Source of the DNA: Chitinophagales bacterium
Lineage (GTDB): Bacteria > Bacteroidota > Bacteroidia > Chitinophagales > Chitinophagaceae
Length of the DNA stretch: 54,767 nucleotides
Assembly (NCBI GenBank): GCA_030832085.1
Contig: JAURJU010000090.1
Location: 1-54,767 of the forward strand
Direction: 5' to 3'
This document shows, piece after piece, positions 8,071-18,735 of the stretch (positions within the stretch are counted from its first letter, which is position 1; every line of letters begins with the position of its first letter). Position numbers and translations under genes: made by a program. The notes beneath the pieces are model-generated. The model made no database searches. It had not been told where the DNA came from and saw nothing but the letters and a program-made list of their open reading frames with translations.

Positions 8071-10800
8071 ATGAGAGCCTTCTTGTTTTTAATCATAGCC
8101 GGCTTTGTTGCTGGCAATCCAATCATTGCCCAGGAATCAACAACACTGCAGGTTCCGGGAAGGGACAAGGCCGCTGTCATCAATTCCAACGGCATCTCCA
8201 TTCTTCCCAGCGGAAGGTATGTCTCACCGGCAGGCAAGGTAAGCATGATCACACATGACCCATTTGGTTTGACCATTTCTCCAGATGGCAGCAAGGCAGT
8301 TTCATTGCACAATGGCGTCTTTACCGTCTTTTACCTGGACAAGGATTCATTGGTCAGGGTTCCGGATTACAACAAAACGATTCCCAGTCCCTTTACAAAG
8401 GGTTCTTTGCTCGGTGCTGCTTTTCACAAGGACAATAGAACTGTTTTTTTGAGTGGAGGCGACAATGGAACCATCATTGCATTTGACTGCATCAACCTAA
8501 AGGTGGTGGATAGTTTTGCATTGGATGGAAAAGTGGGGGATATGATTTTCCAGGACAGTTTCACTTCTGACCTTGTTTACAATCCCGCTGGCAATGAGCT
8601 GTTGGTTTTGGATCAAGCAAATTACAGGTTGGTGCGAATAGACTGTCTGACCAAAAGAATAACAGCTTCCATTCCTGTTGGCCGGCTACCATTCGGCTTG
8701 GTTTTGAGTCCTGATAGGAAAACCGCAGTGGTGGCCAACGTTGGCATGTATGCCTATCCCATGATTGAGGGCATCACAAAAGAGAACTATGACAGTATGC
8801 TGATTTCAAGGCATCCTTATGCACACAATTCAAAAGAGTCCATCAATGGAACCATTGTAGAAGGCAGAAAGATACCTGGTGTTGGCGATCCCAATGACCC
8901 AGCGTCAATGAGTGTTTTCACGATTGACCTGCAGAGCAACAAGGTTTTGGCCAAACTGAAAACGGGCTACCTTGTTGGTCAGATGGTAGAAGATGCTGAA
9001 ATCATTGGGGGCTCAAGCCCCAACAGCATTGCCATCGATGGGCAATATGCTTATGTAACCAATGCAACCAATGACAATATTGCGGTGATTGATTACAAGA
9101 TGGGTGTCATCAAAAGACATATCCCGATCAGGGTTGATCCGCGGCTGGATAAATACAGGGGATTGTTGCCATTTGGCATAACCATTTCTGCAGATAGATC
9201 AAAACTCTATGTTGCATTGCTTGGTTTCAATGCTGTTGCCGTGGTGGACACCAGGACAGATGCAACCATTGGGCTGATTCCCACAGGATGGGGCCCAACA
9301 AGGGTAAGGCTTTCACCCAATGAAAAGGAAATGTACATCATCAGTTGTCGTGGGCTTGGCGCTGGACCCAATGGCGGAAAGAATTTTGAAGCACCCATTC
9401 AGGGTACATTTGTTGGAGACATACAATTGGCCAGTTTTCAGCGTTTACCTGTTCCCGATCAACAGACCCTGGCATCGTACACCCGTGATGTGCTTGCTTA
9501 TACCTACGAAGCTGTTAAAGTATCTAGGGATGAGAGTCCTCTTCCCAATTATCCCGGAGAAAAATCTTCTCCCATCAAACACATTGTATACATCACCAAA
9601 GAGAACAGAACCTATGACGAGGTGATGGGACAATTGGAAACAGGCAATGGTGATCCGTCCATTGCAAGATATGGATTGAATGTAGATGTGAAAGTGAAAA
9701 GGAAAAATGATAAAAGCAATTTAGCTGACAGCCTGGTTTTTTCCAACGCCAACATTACTCCCAACCATCACAAGGTTGCAAAAGAATTCGCTTACTCCGA
9801 TAATTTTTATTGTGACAGTGATGCATCCATACATGGGCACCATTGGATGATGGGGGTGATTCCCAATGAGTGGGTTGAAGTCAATTCCAATACGAGCAAA
9901 ACCGAAAAATTCTTTTCACCAGCACCTGGCAGAAGGTTTCCAGGCTCAACAGGGAGCATGGATCCGGAGGATTTTGCTGAAAAAGGCGGTCTTTGGGAAG
10001 CACTTGTCAGGAAAGGGGTTTCCTTTTATAATTTCGGTGAAGCCAACGAAACAGCGCACGTCCGTGAACAGTGGTATGATACTGCCACAGGTGCATCCCA
10101 TGGAGTAATGGTTCCGATGCAGGATGCTTTGTTCAGCAGGACCAGTCACAATTATGCCGGTTACAACACCAATATTCCTGACCAATTCAGGATGAATCAA
10201 TTTGAAACCGAATTCACCAACATGTGGTTGAAGGGAAAAGAAAAAATGCCTTCATTGCTCACCGTTCAGGTTCCCAACGACCATACCGCATCGCCAAGGC
10301 CTCAAGATGGTTATCCATACGCACACAGCTATGTTGCAGACAATGACCTTGCGGTAGGCAGAATACTGCATTTTCTTTCAAGAACCCCCTATTGGAAGAA
10401 CATGCTGGTGGTGATCACTGAAGACGATCCCCAGGGTGGTGTTGATCACGTGGACGCACACAGGAGTATCTTGATGTTGGCAGGGCCCTATGTAAAAAGA
10501 AACCATGTCTCACACACCCATGCAAATTTCGGTTCGATACTCAAAATGATCTACAATATCCTTGCAGTGCCTTATGTCAACCAATACGATGTTACCGCTT
10601 CACATTTGGGCGATTTTTTCAGCAACAAGCCTGACCTTCGTCCATACAATTTGGTCTTTCCCGACAAGCGGGTATTTGACCCCTCAAAAGCGATGATGAA
10701 ATACAAGCGGGATATTGACTGGAAAAAAATCATGCAGGGGCCTGCTATGGATGATGAGGACGACATTCGGGAAAATCATTATAAAAAAGACAATCAGTAA
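8071..10800 (+). CDS. Secreted YncE-like beta-propeller / phosphoesterase fusion, copy 1
   Basis: This is a 909-residue exported protein. The ATG at 8071 was chosen because it begins a signal peptide ending 'IIAQ'. Residues about 60-450 are YVTN/YncE-type propeller repeats ('SPDGSKAVSLH', 'SPDRKTAVVANVG', 'YVTNATNDNIAVID', 'SADRSKLYVALLG'). From about 500 there is an alkaline-phosphatase-superfamily phosphoesterase domain (PF04185-like). Its motifs are 'KENRTYDEV' (ENRTYD at 511-516), 'ANITPNHH' with the candidate nucleophile Thr, 'NDHT', 'EDDPQGGVDHVDAHRS' and a final His-rich strand. All expected metal and nucleophile residues appear intact, so it is probably active on phosphate esters or phospholipids. 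The TonB-receptor gene starts 10 nt after its stop, and a shorter paralogue lies just beyond the receptor. Confidence 0.85.
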   Translation: MRAFLFLIIAGFVAGNPIIAQESTTLQVPGRDKAAVINSNGISILPSGRYVSPAGKVSMITHDPFGLTISPDGSKAVSLHNGVFTVFYLDKDSLVRVPDYNKTIPSPFTKGSLLGAAFHKDNRTVFLSGGDNGTIIAFDCINLKVVDSFALDGKVGDMIFQDSFTSDLVYNPAGNELLVLDQANYRLVRIDCLTKRITASIPVGRLPFGLVLSPDRKTAVVANVGMYAYPMIEGITKENYDSMLISRHPYAHNSKESINGTIVEGRKIPGVGDPNDPASMSVFTIDLQSNKVLAKLKTGYLVGQMVEDAEIIGGSSPNSIAIDGQYAYVTNATNDNIAVIDYKMGVIKRHIPIRVDPRLDKYRGLLPFGITISADRSKLYVALLGFNAVAVVDTRTDATIGLIPTGWGPTRVRLSPNEKEMYIISCRGLGAGPNGGKNFEAPIQGTFVGDIQLASFQRLPVPDQQTLASYTRDVLAYTYEAVKVSRDESPLPNYPGEKSSPIKHIVYITKENRTYDEVMGQLETGNGDPSIARYGLNVDVKVKRKNDKSNLADSLVFSNANITPNHHKVAKEFAYSDNFYCDSDASIHGHHWMMGVIPNEWVEVNSNTSKTEKFFSPAPGRRFPGSTGSMDPEDFAEKGGLWEALVRKGVSFYNFGEANETAHVREQWYDTATGASHGVMVPMQDALFSRTSHNYAGYNTNIPDQFRMNQFETEFTNMWLKGKEKMPSLLTVQVPNDHTASPRPQDGYPYAHSYVADNDLAVGRILHFLSRTPYWKNMLVVITEDDPQGGVDHVDAHRSILMLAGPYVKRNHVSHTHANFGSILKMIYNILAVPYVNQYDVTASHLGDFFSNKPDLRPYNLVFPDKRVFDPSKAMMKYKRDIDWKKIMQGPAMDDEDDIRENHYKKDNQ

Positions 10801-10810
10801 ATTGAATTTG

Positions 10811-12835
10811 ATGCGGCTGAAGGCTGGAATGGTATTGATGTTGGGACTCTTTGCAGCTCCATTGTATGCACAAGAACAAGCAGATTCTGTTTTGTTGATG
10901 GATGCAGTTACTGTTACAGCAACAAGACAGGGACAACGACAATCAAGGTTGCCCTATGCCATATCCATCCATACACGGGAAGATGCAGCAAAACAACTCT
11001 CCAGGACTGTTCCAGAATCACTTTCAGGAATGCCGGGCATATTTATTCAAAAGACAAATCACGCCGGTGGTTCCCCATTTTTGCGCGGTCTCACGGGCAA
11101 CCAATCGCTTATTTTGGTTGACGGCATTCGCTTGAACAATGCAGTGTTCAGGTATGGCCCAAACCAATACATGACACTTGTTGATCCATGTATTGTGGAG
11201 AAAATTGAAGTAATCAAGGGTACTGGTTCTGTCCAATATGGCAGCGACGCAATGACAGGAGTCATCAACATTCAGACCAATGCACTGGCTTTTTTGGAAA
11301 AGCCGCGATGGAAAGAGGAGGGATTGCTGCGCATAACTGAATCACGAATGGAATTGTCCGTACGACCTTCCTTGAAATATGAGGGGAAAAAGTTTGCATT
11401 TGCCATCGGCGCCGGTTCCAAAAAGTTTGGGGATCTCAAAGGAGGCGATACCACTGGATTTCAGCGGCCTTCTGCATACAGTGAAAAATCATTTGACCTA
11501 AAGTGGATGAATGATTTTGGTGCCGGGTGGGTATTTACTGGCAGCTACCAATGGCTTCAGCAATCCAATGTTCCTGTTTATCACAAATACAAATTGGAAA
11601 ATTTTGCACTCAATATTTCAGACCCCATTGGCAGAGGATTTGGTTATTTGCGATTGAACAAGAAATTCAATGCCAAACATTTCAAAAACTTGGATTTATT
11701 TGTTGCACAGCAACATATAAATGAATCGAGGATTTCCAGAAAAAACAATTCAACACTTAGCCGATTTGAAAGCGATAAGATAAGTACAGTTTCGGCTGGA
11801 GCAGATTTGCTTTTCAATGTCAATCCATATTGGAATGTCAACACAGGCGTTGAAATCTATGCGGATAAGGTGTTGAGTGAAAGACAGGATAAGAACAGCC
11901 TGACTGCCAGCAATACTGTTCTTCGGGGACTTTATCCCAATGGGGCAAAATATTCCAATGTTTCACTTTATTCATTGCACCATTTTCACCATGGAAAATG
12001 GAATATTGAGGCAGGAACGCGCTATAATTTTTATGCTGCATCCATCATTGAAAAAACATTGGGCAAAGTAACCATCAATCCGAGGGCACTTGTGTTTCAA
12101 GGAGGTGTCAATGTAGAATTGTCCAAACATCTTCGTCTCTATGCAAATGTCAGTGATGGATTTCGGGCGCCCAACATTGATGACCTTGGAACGTTGGGCA
12201 TTGTTGATTTCCGGTATGAACTGCCTGCATATGAACTCAAACCGGAACGTACAGTAAACAATGAAATCGGTGTCAAATATATTTCCACTGCATTGAGTGG
12301 TACGCTATCTGTTTTTCGGACTTCACTTTACAATTTGATTGCACGGGTAAAAACGGGAGAAGTAATCAGCGGTTATGATGTTTATTTAAAAGAAAATGTT
12401 GATAGAGGCTTTATCCGTGGATGGGAAGCCCAGCTGGTCTACCATCCTACAACAAGAATTACTACCCAGGCTTCATTTACCAGTTTGTTTGGACAAAGCG
12501 TTACCAAAAATCAACCCCTTCGCAGAATTCCGCCTTTTAATGCGCATGTGGCTGCTGAATATCATTTCCGTTTGGTAATGGGTGGCATTTCATTTGATCA
12601 TGCATCCCCACAACGACGATTGGAGTCTGGTGATCAATCAGACAACCGCATACCCGTCGGCGGAACGCCTGGTTACAACATTTTGAATTTGCATGTAGCC
12701 TATCAGCCCCAAGGCATTTCTTTCAGGATCTATCTGAACAATATTTTTAACAAGGATTACAGAAATCATGGATCTGGCATCAATGGCATGGGAAGATCTG
12801 TTTCCGCCATGATGATTGTATCTTTAAACCAATGA
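10811..12835 (+). CDS. TonB-dependent outer-membrane receptor
   Basis: This is 674 residues from the ATG at 10811, which gives a signal peptide ending 'APLYAQ'. An earlier in-frame start overlaps the previous gene by about 85 nt and was not used. A TonB-box-like segment 'DAVTVTATR' follows the signal peptide. A plug domain comes next, with typical motifs ('GSPFLRGLTGNQSLILVDG', 'IEVIKGTGSVQYGSDAMTGVINI'), then a long 22-strand-type barrel rich in aromatic beta-strands. It lacks the N-terminal carboxypeptidase-regulatory domain and the SusD partner of SusC-type receptors, so it resembles the BtuB/siderophore class in size. Gaps of 10 and 13 nt to the flanking phosphoesterases indicate one operon. 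The substrate, perhaps a phosphorylated compound or its product, is inferred only. Confidence 0.9.
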   Translation: MRLKAGMVLMLGLFAAPLYAQEQADSVLLMDAVTVTATRQGQRQSRLPYAISIHTREDAAKQLSRTVPESLSGMPGIFIQKTNHAGGSPFLRGLTGNQSLILVDGIRLNNAVFRYGPNQYMTLVDPCIVEKIEVIKGTGSVQYGSDAMTGVINIQTNALAFLEKPRWKEEGLLRITESRMELSVRPSLKYEGKKFAFAIGAGSKKFGDLKGGDTTGFQRPSAYSEKSFDLKWMNDFGAGWVFTGSYQWLQQSNVPVYHKYKLENFALNISDPIGRGFGYLRLNKKFNAKHFKNLDLFVAQQHINESRISRKNNSTLSRFESDKISTVSAGADLLFNVNPYWNVNTGVEIYADKVLSERQDKNSLTASNTVLRGLYPNGAKYSNVSLYSLHHFHHGKWNIEAGTRYNFYAASIIEKTLGKVTINPRALVFQGGVNVELSKHLRLYANVSDGFRAPNIDDLGTLGIVDFRYELPAYELKPERTVNNEIGVKYISTALSGTLSVFRTSLYNLIARVKTGEVISGYDVYLKENVDRGFIRGWEAQLVYHPTTRITTQASFTSLFGQSVTKNQPLRRIPPFNAHVAAEYHFRLVMGGISFDHASPQRRLESGDQSDNRIPVGGTPGYNILNLHVAYQPQGISFRIYLNNIFNKDYRNHGSGINGMGRSVSAMMIVSLNQ

Positions 12836-12848
12836 AACCAAGCCAAAC

Positions 12849-15281
12849 ATGAAATACATGATTAGTCATCTGCTAAGAACAGCCATTGCTCTTTTGATAA
12901 CGGGGTCAGCATTTTCCCAACAAATGGCATCACCCATAACCCTACCCAATGGCTGGAAATTGAGTCCTGCGGGTAAATCATTTGGATTGGGCGATCTTCC
13001 CTTGAACATGGCAGTCAGCAAATCAGGTAAGTACCTGGCAGTAACCAACAACGGTCAAAGCATTCAATGCATCCAATTGGTTGATGTGAAAGCAGAAAAA
13101 GTCATTGATTCTGTGGTGATTGAAAAGTCATGGTATGGTATTGAATTCACATCAGATGAAAAATACCTGTATGTGTCCGGTGGGCATGACAACCGTATTC
13201 TCAAATACGAGATCATCGACGGAAAACTCAAAAGGACAGATGCCATCAACCTTGGCAAGCCATGGCCCAACCGTATTGGTCCTGCAGGGATCACCATAGA
13301 CGAATCACGGAACATGATGTTTGTTGTTACAAGGGAAGACAAGCAATTGTACATGGTTGATTTGGATTCCAAGCAGGTTGTTCGACAATTTGGGTTGGAA
13401 GCGGAGGCCTATGATTGCAAGCTGAGCAAGGATAAAAAAGAACTGTTCATCTCTTGCTGGGGATGTGACAAGGTACTGGTTTTTGACTTGGTCAACAACC
13501 AGTGGACCAGGCCTGTAACTGTGGGAGACAACCCCAACGAAATGATGCTTACTCCAGATGGTAAGTTGCTTTATGTGTGCAATGCCAACGACAACAGTGT
13601 GTCAATCATTGATGTCAAGCGGAAAGTAGTGATTGAAACATTGGATGCTGCACTTTTTCCTAATTCTCCCAGTGGATCGACTACAAATAGCCTTGCCATC
13701 GATCACAATGCAAAGCGATTGTATATTGCCAATGCAGACAACAACTGCATTGCAGTCTTTGACATTTCCACCCCTTCAAAGAGCGTAGCAAAGGGGTTTA
13801 TTCCTGTAGGATGGTATCCAACAACCGTGCGCTTTGTCAATGGAAAAATATGGGTAGCCAACGGAAAGGGAATGACTTCTTTTGCAAATCCTTTTGGACC
13901 TTCTCCACTGCGGAAAAAGGAAGATGTTATCCACCATGGATTTCAGGTAAAGGACGCTTCTCAGGTTGAATACATCGGGGGGCTCTTCAAGGGAACGATG
14001 AGCATCATTGCTCCTCCTTCCCAAATTGAACTGGATCAATATACCAAAGCAGTGTACAGGAACAGTGCTTATTCAACAGCAAAATCAGCCTTTGCAGACA
14101 GTCTCGCACCTGGTTATCCGGTGCCAATGAAGGCTGGACAAAAATCGCCCATCAAGCATGTGTTTTATGTCATCAAGGAAAACCGCACATACGACCAAGT
14201 ATTGGCGGATGTAAAAGGTGGAAATGGGGATACTTCATTGTTGCTTTTTGGTAAAGCGATTACGCCGAATCAACATGCCATTGCAGAATCTTTTGTGCTG
14301 CTGGATAATTTTTTTGTGAATGCGGAAGTCAGCGCTGACGGGCACAATTGGAGCATGGGTGGATATGCAACCGACTACCTTGAAAAAACATGGCCATCCA
14401 GTTATGGCAGCCGGGGTGGTACTTATGGTGGAGAGGGGGAGCGTGAAATAGCCGACAACAAGGGCGGTTTCATTTGGAACAATTGCTTTCGCTATGGTGT
14501 TACGTTCAGAAGTTATGGTGAGTTCATCAACAACGGTAAACCAACAATTCCTATACTCAAAGGGAACTACTGCAGCTACTTCCCCGAATACAACATGAAC
14601 ATCAGGGATACCACAAGGGTGAATTTTTGGAAGCGCGAATTTGATTCCCTTTTGGCCATCAACCAGGTTCCGCAATTCAATACAATCCGTTTGGGCAATG
14701 ACCATACGGAGGGTACGCGATTGGGAAGGCCTACCCCTTATGCCCATGTCGCTGACAACGATCTTGCAGTCGGGATGCTGATTGAAACCCTTTCCAAGAG
14801 CCCCATCTGGAATGAAACGGCTGTTTTTATTTTGGAGGATGATGCGCAAAATGGCGCAGACCATGTAGATGCTCACCGGAGTCCGGTTTACCTGGCAGGA
14901 GGTTTTGTAAAGCGCGGATATGTGGACCATACCCCATATTCAACCAGCGCAGTATTGAGAACCATGGAACTGATCCTTGGTATGGGCCCGATGACCCAGT
15001 ATGATGCGGCTTCAACGCCCATGTGGCGTTGTTTTGATTCAACTGCAAAACCTTTCCCATTCAAGGCCATCGTTCCTAACATAAACCTCAATGATAAAAG
15101 TACTGCCATCAACCAATGGCAAAAAAAGTCTGAACAGTTCAATTTTGCCAAGGAAGACAGCAACAATGACATTGAATTCAACAGGGTGCTTTGGCATGGC
15201 ATCAAAGGGGATATTCCTTTTCCTGGTCCCAGGAGGGCTGCTTTCCTTACTGTGAATGCCAAAGAAGCGGATGAAGACTGA
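12849..15281 (+). CDS. Secreted YncE-like beta-propeller / phosphoesterase fusion, copy 2
   Basis: This 810-residue protein has a signal peptide ending 'GSAFSQ' (residue 24). Its plan matches that of the gene at 8071. Propeller repeats run from about 50 to 370 ('VSKSGKYLAVTNN', 'SKDKKELFISCWGCDKVLVFD', 'TPDGKLLYVCNANDNSVSIID'). The phosphoesterase domain has ENRTYD at 444-449, 'KAITPNQHAIAESF', 'ADGHNWSMGG', 'GNDHTEGTR' and 'EDDAQNGADHVDAHRS'. It is about 100 residues shorter than copy 1, mainly in the propeller and inter-domain parts. The two are clearly paralogous but diverged well beyond a recent duplication. The gene starts 13 nt after the TonB receptor stop. Co-operation with the receptor in cleaving and importing a phosphorylated nutrient is inferred. 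Confidence 0.85.
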   Translation: MKYMISHLLRTAIALLITGSAFSQQMASPITLPNGWKLSPAGKSFGLGDLPLNMAVSKSGKYLAVTNNGQSIQCIQLVDVKAEKVIDSVVIEKSWYGIEFTSDEKYLYVSGGHDNRILKYEIIDGKLKRTDAINLGKPWPNRIGPAGITIDESRNMMFVVTREDKQLYMVDLDSKQVVRQFGLEAEAYDCKLSKDKKELFISCWGCDKVLVFDLVNNQWTRPVTVGDNPNEMMLTPDGKLLYVCNANDNSVSIIDVKRKVVIETLDAALFPNSPSGSTTNSLAIDHNAKRLYIANADNNCIAVFDISTPSKSVAKGFIPVGWYPTTVRFVNGKIWVANGKGMTSFANPFGPSPLRKKEDVIHHGFQVKDASQVEYIGGLFKGTMSIIAPPSQIELDQYTKAVYRNSAYSTAKSAFADSLAPGYPVPMKAGQKSPIKHVFYVIKENRTYDQVLADVKGGNGDTSLLLFGKAITPNQHAIAESFVLLDNFFVNAEVSADGHNWSMGGYATDYLEKTWPSSYGSRGGTYGGEGEREIADNKGGFIWNNCFRYGVTFRSYGEFINNGKPTIPILKGNYCSYFPEYNMNIRDTTRVNFWKREFDSLLAINQVPQFNTIRLGNDHTEGTRLGRPTPYAHVADNDLAVGMLIETLSKSPIWNETAVFILEDDAQNGADHVDAHRSPVYLAGGFVKRGYVDHTPYSTSAVLRTMELILGMGPMTQYDAASTPMWRCFDSTAKPFPFKAIVPNINLNDKSTAINQWQKKSEQFNFAKEDSNNDIEFNRVLWHGIKGDIPFPGPRRAAFLTVNAKEADED

Positions 15282-15397
15282 CACAGTAAAACGATGAAAG
15301 TGTTAAGGTTTATCCTGGCCTCCATACTTGAGACATTTGGGTGAACGCACAAAATGGTCATCTTGAATCCTTATCTTAGGGGTTCAAAATCTCCTTT

Positions 15398-18300
15398 ATG
15401 TTTCAATTGATCCGATCAAGCAAATTCACATTTTGTCTTTTCATAGTATTGCTTGCGCTTGGCTTGAATGCATCATCTCAAAAAAAGAGCAGTAAACTTC
15501 CAAAACTTCCTGCAGTACCAACAGTAGACCTAGAAACCTACTTCAAGCCACTGCTGTGGCGCAACCTGGGCCATACCCGTGGCGGTCGTTCAGTGAGTGC
15601 CACTGGCATCAAGGGCAATACCCAGGTATATTATATGGGAACCACAGGTGGTGGCGTCTGGAAAACGGAAGACGCAGGCCAAAGCTGGAAAAACATATCC
15701 GATGGTTTTTTCAGGACAGGGTCTGTTGGCGCAGTGGCAGTCGCAAGTTCTGATGTCAATGTAGTTTATGCAGGCATGGGCGAACATGCCCCCCGTGGGG
15801 TCATGACTTCATATGGTGATGGTGTTTACCGTTCAACAGATGCCGGTAAAACCTGGAAACACCTGGGCCTCGAGCTGACCCGTCATATTGCCAATATTCG
15901 CATTCATCCTTCAAACCCTGATGTGGCCTATGTTGCGGCGCAAGGTGCTTTGCATGGTCCTTCAAAAGAGCGGGGTATTTATAAAACAGAAGATGGAGGT
16001 AAGACATGGAAGCAAATGCTCTATGTGGATGAAAATACCGGTTGTGCTGACCTGAACATGGACATGAGCAATCCCCGTATTCTTTATGCAGCCATGTGGG
16101 ATCACCGCCGTTTGCCTTGGGCCGTTCAAAGTGGTGGCAAAGGATCAGGTTTGTACAAGAGCACCGATGGCGGAGAAACATGGGAAAAAATCCAAAACGG
16201 CTTGCCCAAGGAATTGGGTAAAATGAGCGTTTCCGTTTCATTGTCCAATCCCAATAAAGTATATGCACTGGTTGAAAGTGATACAGAGAAGGAGCAGGGC
16301 GGACTCTTTGTTTCCAATGATGGCGGTTCCAATTGGAGCAGGATCAGCAAGGACCACAGGCTGATTTCAAGGGCCTGGTATTATATTGAGGTATTTGCAG
16401 ATCCAGTAAATGAAAATACCGTCTATGTTTTGGGTGCTGCAGGATTGAAGTCTGAAGACGGGGGAAAGACCTGGAAAAACCTTGGTGGAACACATGGTGA
16501 TTATCACCAGCTGTGGATCAATCCCGAGAACAACCAGAACATGGTGATTGCCAATGACGGTGGTGCCGCGATTACTTTCAATGGCGGAAAAATCTGGTCT
16601 TCACAGAACAACCAGCCCACTGCACAGTTTTATAGGATCAATGTTGACAATCTGTTTCCTTACAATATTTATGCAGGGCAACAAGATAATACTTCTGTTC
16701 GCATTGCCAGCCGCAATACCAGCGGAGGCAGCATTACCGAACGGCAATGGTCATATTCTGCAGGTGGTGAGTCAGCCTTTCTTGGTTTTGATCCCAACAA
16801 TCCGCGTTATGTGATGGGTGGAAGTTACCAGGGCACCATTGAGTTGTTGGATGCCAATACCAGCGAAGGAGTTGGTATCATGGTTTACCCTGTGCAATAC
16901 CAGGCCATGCAGCCCAAGGATATGAAATACAGATTCAACTGGAATGCGCCCATCCTCTATTCGAAGCATGAAAAAAATGTATACTACCATGCTGGCAACA
17001 GGTTGTTCAAGACCACTGACATGGGAAAATCCTGGGAACCCATTTCTCCGGACCTGACTACACATGATACTACAAAAATGGGCATCAGCGGCTATCCTTA
17101 CACAAATGAGGGCGCTGGTGGTGAAAACTATTGTACCATCACCTATGTGATGGAATCTGACAAAGAAAAAGGTGTGATCTATACTGGTAGTGATGATGGC
17201 CTTGTCCACATCACCCGGGATGGTGGCAAGACATGGAACAATATCACTCCCAAAGATCTGGGAGAGGCATTGATCAATGCCATCGAAGTATCTCCACACG
17301 ACCCCGCAACGGTTTATATCGCCGCCAACAAATACAAGACCAATGACTTTACTCCATTTGCATACAAGTCCAATGATTACGGAAAAACTTGGGTGAAAAT
17401 TGTCAACGGAATCCCTTACGGGGCCTGTTTAAGGGTTGTCAGGGAAGATGAGCGCAGAAAAGGATTGTTGTTTGCCGGAACAGAAACAGGGCTTTACATT
17501 TCTTACGACGATGGAGCCAATTGGAAAAACTTCCAGCGCAATTTGCCCATCACACCCATCACAGATCTTAAAGTACACAAGGGAAATCTTATTGCATCCA
17601 CGCAAGGGCGTGCTTTCTGGATCCTGGATGACCTGCAGCCCATCAGGAGCTTTGATCCTGCATCTATGGAAAAAACAAGCATTTTACCAGTTGGTGAAAC
17701 TTACAGGGTTTCCGGCTACAGCATGTTTGATGGCAATGATGAAATCAAGCAACCTTTTCCAACCACGATTGGTGCGAACCCCAGTACAGGCGCAGTGATT
17801 TACTACCAACTTTCCAACAAAGCAGATTCGATCAAGGATCTTTCTATTGAGATAAGGGATGAAAAAGGTGCCTTGGTAAGGCATTTCAGCAACAAGGCAT
17901 TTGCAAAGACTACTTCGAACAACAGCTACAAGGAAGAACCTTTGTTGACGGTTAAAAAGGGACTCAACCGCTTTGTTTGGAACCTTAAGCGGCAGGAAAT
18001 GCCTACCATTGACGATGTATACATTGAAGGAAGTTATGGTGGTGGAAGGGCTGTCCCTGGCATTTATGTTGTGGTATTGAAGGTGGATGGGCAGGAGTAT
18101 TCTACTCCTTTGGTCATTCAGCAAGATCCCAGGGTCAATGTGCAACAAGCCGACTTTATTGCACAGGATGAATTGCTCAAGAAACTGGAACAGGATGTTA
18201 CTGATATTCATGTTTCCGTTACGCGCATGCGAAACCTGTCCAAGCAAATCAACCAACTCAGCACATTGCTTGAAAACGATCCATCGAAAGCGCAGGTCCT

Positions 18301-18610
18301 CAAGCTGGGAAAGGGAATCAATGAGAAATTAAAAATATTGGAAGAGAAATTGATACAACCCAAAAGCCAGTCATACGACGATGTCATCAACTTTGTCAAC
18401 AAGCTGAGTGCCAACATCATTTTTGTTCACGGTGAGGTCAATTCAAATCTTCCCTATGTTACCAACGGGCAAAAGGCAAGGTATGAGGAGTTGCATGCAG
18501 CATGGTTGCTCCACAAACAGGAGATGGATCAACTGTTGAAAGTCGATGTTGCAGAATTCAATGCCCTTTGCAGACAACTGATGATCGACCATGTACTGCT
18601 GCCGGATTGA
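15398..18610 (+). CDS. Secreted VPS10/sortilin-like Asp-box beta-propeller protein
   Basis: This 1070-residue protein has a signal peptide ending at about 'NASSQ' (residue 28). I count eleven BNR/Asp-box-like turns of the form S/T-x-D-x-G-x-T-W, for example '[10 protein letters not shown]', '[10 protein letters not shown]', '[10 protein letters not shown]' and '[10 protein letters not shown]'. They are spread over residues about 80-720 and indicate a large ten-bladed, sortilin/VPS10-type propeller. The last 300 residues form a beta-sandwich-like part plus a helical, probably coiled-coil stretch near the end ('[12 protein letters not shown]' to 'LKILEEKL'). Databases often label such proteins 'glycosyl hydrolase', but no catalytic residues can be assigned from the sequence. 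It lies 116 nt after the second phosphoesterase, in the same direction. It likely binds or processes a polymer or peptide outside the cell. Confidence 0.8.
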   Translation: MFQLIRSSKFTFCLFIVLLALGLNASSQKKSSKLPKLPAVPTVDLETYFKPLLWRNLGHTRGGRSVSATGIKGNTQVYYMGTTGGGVWKTEDAGQSWKNISDGFFRTGSVGAVAVASSDVNVVYAGMGEHAPRGVMTSYGDGVYRSTDAGKTWKHLGLELTRHIANIRIHPSNPDVAYVAAQGALHGPSKERGIYKTEDGGKTWKQMLYVDENTGCADLNMDMSNPRILYAAMWDHRRLPWAVQSGGKGSGLYKSTDGGETWEKIQNGLPKELGKMSVSVSLSNPNKVYALVESDTEKEQGGLFVSNDGGSNWSRISKDHRLISRAWYYIEVFADPVNENTVYVLGAAGLKSEDGGKTWKNLGGTHGDYHQLWINPENNQNMVIANDGGAAITFNGGKIWSSQNNQPTAQFYRINVDNLFPYNIYAGQQDNTSVRIASRNTSGGSITERQWSYSAGGESAFLGFDPNNPRYVMGGSYQGTIELLDANTSEGVGIMVYPVQYQAMQPKDMKYRFNWNAPILYSKHEKNVYYHAGNRLFKTTDMGKSWEPISPDLTTHDTTKMGISGYPYTNEGAGGENYCTITYVMESDKEKGVIYTGSDDGLVHITRDGGKTWNNITPKDLGEALINAIEVSPHDPATVYIAANKYKTNDFTPFAYKSNDYGKTWVKIVNGIPYGACLRVVREDERRKGLLFAGTETGLYISYDDGANWKNFQRNLPITPITDLKVHKGNLIASTQGRAFWILDDLQPIRSFDPASMEKTSILPVGETYRVSGYSMFDGNDEIKQPFPTTIGANPSTGAVIYYQLSNKADSIKDLSIEIRDEKGALVRHFSNKAFAKTTSNNSYKEEPLLTVKKGLNRFVWNLKRQEMPTIDDVYIEGSYGGGRAVPGIYVVVLKVDGQEYSTPLVIQQDPRVNVQQADFIAQDELLKKLEQDVTDIHVSVTRMRNLSKQINQLSTLLENDPSKAQVLKLGKGINEKLKILEEKLIQPKSQSYDDVINFVNKLSANIIFVHGEVNSNLPYVTNGQKARYEELHAAWLLHKQEMDQLLKVDVAEFNALCRQLMIDHVLLPD

Positions 18611-18735
18611 TGGGATAAATTGACAAAAAAGTATACTCTATGGCTAATGAAATGAATCGATACAGTTTTTTTTGATGGTTATTTGTAAATCGTTGACCAG
18701 CCTGGAGCAAGGCGTCGTCATCAAAAAATTGTATA

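Noticed and set aside
10715-10810. Earlier start for the TonB receptor inside the preceding gene
   Set aside because: It overlaps the phosphoesterase by about 85 nt and the added residues spoil the signal peptide.
14235-14930. 231-codon open frame on the minus strand opposite the second phosphoesterase
   Set aside because: It lies antisense to the conserved phosphoesterase motifs and has no start-site or domain support.
16772-17299. 175-codon antisense open frame in the Asp-box protein
   Set aside because: It is a by-product of the repeated glycine-rich coding strand and no domain is recognisable.
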